This document shows positions 42,386 through 45,286 of a DNA stretch of 45,286 bases, piece after piece; position 1 is the first letter of the stretch; every line of letters begins with the position of its first letter. Under the pieces are notes generated by a model. It was not told the origin of the DNA, ran no database searches, and was given only the letters and a program-made list of their open reading frames with translations. This stretch comes from Desulfobacteraceae bacterium (GTDB taxonomy: Bacteria > Desulfobacterota > Desulfobacteria > Desulfobacterales > Desulfosarcinaceae): positions 1-45,286 of the forward strand of contig QZKV01000076.1 of the NCBI GenBank assembly GCA_003599575.1, written 5' to 3'. Made by a program: the position numbers and the translations under genes.

Positions 42386-43324
42386 CTATAACAATACCTT
42401 GATGTTTGTACGGTTGCGCCCTTCCCTCTTCGAGCGGTAAAGCTGCTCATCAGCCTGATCGATCAGTTGTTCCATTGTCATGCCTAAATCTTTCTTTTGG
42501 GAAAAATTAGCACATGCGCCCCCGAAGCTGGCTGTTATTTCCAAATTGTTCTGCCCGCATGGGATAGGCATTTTACTGACGGCCACACGTACCCTTTCAG
42601 CCACCCTTTCCAAACCCGCACCACCGGTCTCGGGCAGTATGATTAAGAATTCCTCCCCGCCAAAGCGAACCACCCAATCGATTTTCTCTCTGATTTGTTC
42701 CATAATGCACTTGGCGAAACTTTTCAGAACCAGATCGCCTGCCTGATGTCCGTAGGTGTCATTGACCTTTTTGAAATGATCGATATCCGTCAGCACGACG
42801 GAAAGTGCATGGTTATAGCGCAAAGAGCGGCTCAATTCCTGAGAGAAACGTTCGCCAAGATAGGTCCGGTTAAAGCAGCCGGTCAGTGGATCGGTAATCG
42901 ATAAAAGGCGGATCTCCTCGTTGGCATTCTTCAATGATTGTTCCAGGCGTAAAATACGGATGCCCGTATTGATCCGCGCGATCAACTCGGCCGGGTGGAT
43001 CGGTTTGGTCAGATAATCGTCAGCGCCGGCTTGCAAACCTGAAACGATATCGTTTTTTGAGTCCCGCGCGGTAATCAAAATAATAAAAACATATCCATCG
43101 GTCTTTTTTTCCCTGATCATCCGGCACAGTTGCGGACCGTTGATTTCCGGCATCATCCAATCGGTCAGAACAATGGGGCAAAACCGCTGGTCGAATAAGG
43201 AAAGAGCTTCCTTGCCATTTCCGGCGCTGATCACATCGAAACCGGCTTTATGCAAATATTTTTGGATCACGGCACGCGATACGAGATCGTCATCCACTAC
43301 GAGTATCGGGAAGTCGTTGTCCAT
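42386..43324 (-). CDS. PleD-like response regulator with GGDEF diguanylate cyclase domain
   Basis: This 312-residue protein has a receiver domain (residues 5-122; acidic pocket Asp11-Asp12, phosphoacceptor Asp55, Thr85, Lys107) and a GGDEF domain with Gly-Gly-Glu-Glu-Phe at 222-226, which makes cyclic di-GMP. The I-site Arg-x2-Asp upstream of the active loop is Glu213-Lys-Ile-Asp216, so the arginine is replaced and product inhibition may be weak. No histidine kinase is encoded nearby, so its input is unknown. AAGG lies eight to nine bases before the ATG. A 6-1-6 palindrome (TGCAAT-C-ATTGCA, 43437-43449) lies 113 bases upstream; its role is unknown. Confidence 0.9.
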   Translation of the reverse strand: MDNDFPILVVDDDLVSRAVIQKYLHKAGFDVISAGNGKEALSLFDQRFCPIVLTDWMMPEINGPQLCRMIREKKTDGYVFIILITARDSKNDIVSGLQAGADDYLTKPIHPAELIARINTGIRILRLEQSLKNANEEIRLLSITDPLTGCFNRTYLGERFSQELSRSLRYNHALSVVLTDIDHFKKVNDTYGHQAGDLVLKSFAKCIMEQIREKIDWVVRFGGEEFLIILPETGGAGLERVAERVRVAVSKMPIPCGQNNLEITASFGGACANFSQKKDLGMTMEQLIDQADEQLYRSKREGRNRTNIKVLL

Positions 43325-43521
43325 CGATTCACCTTACCATTTGGTGATGAAATCGGCTCATCCGGCAATTACGCCACAGGCGGCAAGATCTTCTAAAAGT
43401 AGAGGTAGGAAACGTCTACCAGATTTCTGAAAAACATGCAATCATTGCAAATGTACGAGGCCCGCCCTCTGCTGGACTTCCGGGTGAAAAGATAAATTGG
43501 GAAAGCCGGCGTGGATATCTC

Positions 43522-44730
43522 CTACACTCCGACCGTTGCCTTATACAGGATGGCCTTTCCATGTATTTCGTAATCGGTCACGGCTGCCGGTACGAAGACG
43601 GATTCACCTTTTTTGATTTCCAGACCTTTACTGCTGCCGGTCCAGATGAATTGAGCCGATCCCTCGATGCACAGCAGGATTTCGGGGATCGTGTCATGGG
43701 AATTAACGGCATGGGCATGGGCCGGTTGAACTTGTATCGAGGATAAGCGAAACTCTTCCGCATGACTGGGATAAACCTTTTCCCGTGGGCTGACCACTTG
43801 CGGCGTGATCACCTGCAGTGGGCGCGCTTCAAAATCAAGAACGCCCAAGAGCTCATCCACATCAATGTGTTTGGGGGTCAGTCCGCCCCTGAGCACATTG
43901 TCTGAGTTGGCCATAATTTCGATGGCTAACCCATGCAAATAGGCATGCAGCCGGCCGGCCGGCAAAAAAAGAGCCTGGCCGGGCTCCAATTCAATCAGAT
44001 GAAGCAAGACAGGCGATAAGACGCCCATATCGTTCGGATAGGCATCATTCAAGTGGATCAGCCATCGATAGGCGTCGTTTTGATGCTTGAAAGGATCTGC
44101 GGCGAATACCACCCGGGAAATCAAATCGGCCCGCCGGTTGGTATCCATCCGCATCAAATGAATGAAAAAAGCGCGCAGATCATGGGTTGCCATACCGCTC
44201 TTTAAAATTTCCAGTTCCGCGCGCCGGTCGGGTGGCCATACCGGTTCGAGCAAGCTGATGGTTTCCCTCGGCGAGCGGAATCCGCAAAGAGCCTGAAAAG
44301 AGGTAAGCGCGCATACGCATTCGGGTTTATGATGATCATCCCTGTAATTGCGATGCGGTGCCGATAGGGCAATGCCTTGCGCGTTTTCGCGCGCAAATCC
44401 TTCTATGGCCATCGCTTTGCTGGGATGGGCCTGCACCGACAACGGCTTGTCCACGGCCAGCACTTTGAACAGGAACGGCAACTGGGGACCGAATCGGTCG
44501 ACGACCGCTTCGCCGAGAAACGGCAATGGATCCTGACGGATCAATCCGTCCAGACCTTGCCAGCGACCTTGAAACCACACCTTCGAAGGCGCCTTGGCAT
44601 GGGCGCCCATCCACAATTCGGCCTGGGGGTGATCCGCTGGACCGGATTGCCCCAGCAGTTCGGCAATGGCGCGGTATGAGCCCCATGCGTAAGGTTGAAT
44701 CGTGTTCTGCAGTTTGAGCAGACGGTTCAT
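43522..44730 (-). CDS. manA: Mannose-6-phosphate isomerase, class I
   Basis: ManA interconverts fructose-6-phosphate and mannose-6-phosphate, feeding GDP-mannose and glycan synthesis. The 402-residue class I cupin-type enzyme has the start LLKLQNTIQPYAWGS, the zinc-site regions VQAHPSKAMA near residue 100 and DDHHKPECVCALT near residue 130, and PAGRLHAYLHGLAIEIMANS near residue 255 followed by NVLRGGLTPKHID. AAGGA lies nine bases before the ATG. It is transcribed divergently from queE and is not adjacent to other mannose genes here. Confidence 0.94.
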   Translation of the reverse strand: MNRLLKLQNTIQPYAWGSYRAIAELLGQSGPADHPQAELWMGAHAKAPSKVWFQGRWQGLDGLIRQDPLPFLGEAVVDRFGPQLPFLFKVLAVDKPLSVQAHPSKAMAIEGFARENAQGIALSAPHRNYRDDHHKPECVCALTSFQALCGFRSPRETISLLEPVWPPDRRAELEILKSGMATHDLRAFFIHLMRMDTNRRADLISRVVFAADPFKHQNDAYRWLIHLNDAYPNDMGVLSPVLLHLIELEPGQALFLPAGRLHAYLHGLAIEIMANSDNVLRGGLTPKHIDVDELLGVLDFEARPLQVITPQVVSPREKVYPSHAEEFRLSSIQVQPAHAHAVNSHDTIPEILLCIEGSAQFIWTGSSKGLEIKKGESVFVPAAVTDYEIHGKAILYKATVGV

Positions 44731-44915
44731 GCGGTTTAATCCTTTCCCAAACGTTCACTGAATCTCGGTTGTGGTCGGAATCGGCATCAAACGGATGACC
44801 GAACAGATCCGGTCGCTTAACCGAGAGCAACTCCGCCGGTTTACGCGACAGTGCCAGCGTGGTATAGGATCATCGGTTCTTTACGCAATGTCAATTCCAA
44901 TCCAAGGCTGAGGGC

Positions 44916-45286
44916 ATGGCGCTCATTGTTAATGAAATCTTTTACAGCATCCAAGGCGAATCTTCGTGGAGCGGTCTGCCATTTGTTTTCGTGCGCCTGA
45001 CCGGCTGCAATCTGTGTTGCCTCTACTGCGATACACCGTACGCACGGGAGGAGGGATCGCCTTGGGACATGGAATCGGTTTTGGCGCGGGTGAAGCAGTT
45101 CCATTGTCCTCGCATCACTATTACTGGAGGCGAGCCTCTGATGCAGGAACAGACCCCTGTACTGGTTCGACGCATGATCGAGGAAGGCTTGATGGTCACT
45201 ATGGAAACCAATGGCAGTCAGGATATCGCCCGCGTGGACGCCCACTGCATCAAAATCATGGATCTCAAGGGGCCTTCCAGCGGCAT
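44916..45286 (+). CDS. queE: 7-carboxy-7-deazaguanine synthase (QueE), 3' end outside window
   Basis: QueE is the radical SAM enzyme that contracts 6-carboxytetrahydropterin to 7-carboxy-7-deazaguanine in queuosine and deazapurine synthesis. The visible 123 codons begin MALIVNEIFYSIQGES, contain Phe-Val-Arg-Leu-Thr-Gly-Cys-Asn-Leu-Cys-Cys-Leu-Tyr-Cys-Asp with the Cys-x3-Cys-x2-Cys cluster, then Ile-Thr-Gly-Gly-Glu-Pro-Leu and Thr-Met-Glu-Thr-Asn-Gly-Ser, all QueE signatures. The frame runs off the right edge. AAGG lies nine bases before the ATG. I looked for a preQ1 riboswitch in the leader and saw none. Confidence 0.92.
   Translation, partial: MALIVNEIFYSIQGESSWSGLPFVFVRLTGCNLCCLYCDTPYAREEGSPWDMESVLARVKQFHCPRITITGGEPLMQEQTPVLVRRMIEEGLMVTMETNGSQDIARVDAHCIKIMDLKGPSSG

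Noticed and set aside
43404..43420. GGTAG/CTACC hairpin upstream of the diguanylate cyclase gene
   Set aside because: A five-base stem with a seven-base loop is expected by chance in a window this size.
44731..44915. Possible preQ1 riboswitch upstream of queE
   Set aside because: I could not find the preQ1-I or preQ1-II conserved core; only a weak 5-bp hairpin is present.
1..45286. CRISPR arrays, rRNA operons or complete insertion sequences
   Set aside because: No regularly spaced repeats, rRNA sequence or complete transposase with terminal repeats was seen; only the transposase tail at the left edge.

Overview
The window looks like chromosomal DNA of a Gram-negative, probably sulfate-reducing deltaproteobacterium (Desulfobacterota, Desulfosarcina/Desulfococcus-like). 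This placement is inferred from gene content, not from a marker-gene comparison: a PfaD/PfaA-type polyketide synthase pair, an EF-G-2 paralogue, a spore-photoproduct-lyase-like radical SAM protein, a single-domain CULT protein, a YfaZ-like outer-membrane protein and a non-mevalonate isoprenoid operon. Most of the window has balanced to moderately GC-rich coding sequence. The left 6.5 kb is visibly AT-rich.

Layout. Positions 1-129 hold the 3' end of a probable IS66-type transposase. Positions 366-7489 are a tightly packed surface-polysaccharide operon: GT-C membrane transferase, GT2, STELLO/DUF288-type transferase, two GT4 transferases and an SDR sugar-nucleotide epimerase/dehydratase. Positions 7589-12156 continue the envelope-sugar theme with a WecA/MraY-like transferase fused to the N-terminal half of a CapD/WbpM-like protein, a left-handed beta-helix protein, and glmM. 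A bidirectional terminator separates glmM from a convergent Bax-inhibitor-1 family gene.

Positions 13062-18748 are a co-directional operon: hypothetical, xseA, xseB, ispA, dxs, tlyA. It combines exonuclease VII, prenyl-diphosphate synthesis and an rRNA methyltransferase. An EF-G-2-like GTPase (18983-21052) ends in a strong terminator. Then come, on the minus strand, an SPL-like radical SAM gene, two small unknown genes, a parS-like palindrome, a CULT-domain gene, an HU/IHF gene and tRNA-Leu(UAA). After yfaZ (+), the minus-strand group recC, elbB and a hotdog thioesterase follows, then an M24 peptidase and a XerC/D recombinase on the plus strand.

Positions 31993-40894 are the most distinctive region. 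A pfaD-type enoyl reductase and a 2141-residue PfaA-type synthase (KS-AT-ACP-ACP-KR-DH) flank a minus-strand MerR-like regulator, and the regulator-pfaA intergenic region is full of dyad symmetries. PfaB and PfaC homologues are absent here, so this looks like a reduced two-gene PUFA-synthase-like system of unknown product. It is followed by a cyclase-homology protein lacking a recognisable first metal-binding aspartate, a PleD-like response regulator/diguanylate cyclase, manA, and the start of queE running off the right edge. No rRNA genes, CRISPR arrays or complete mobile elements were seen.
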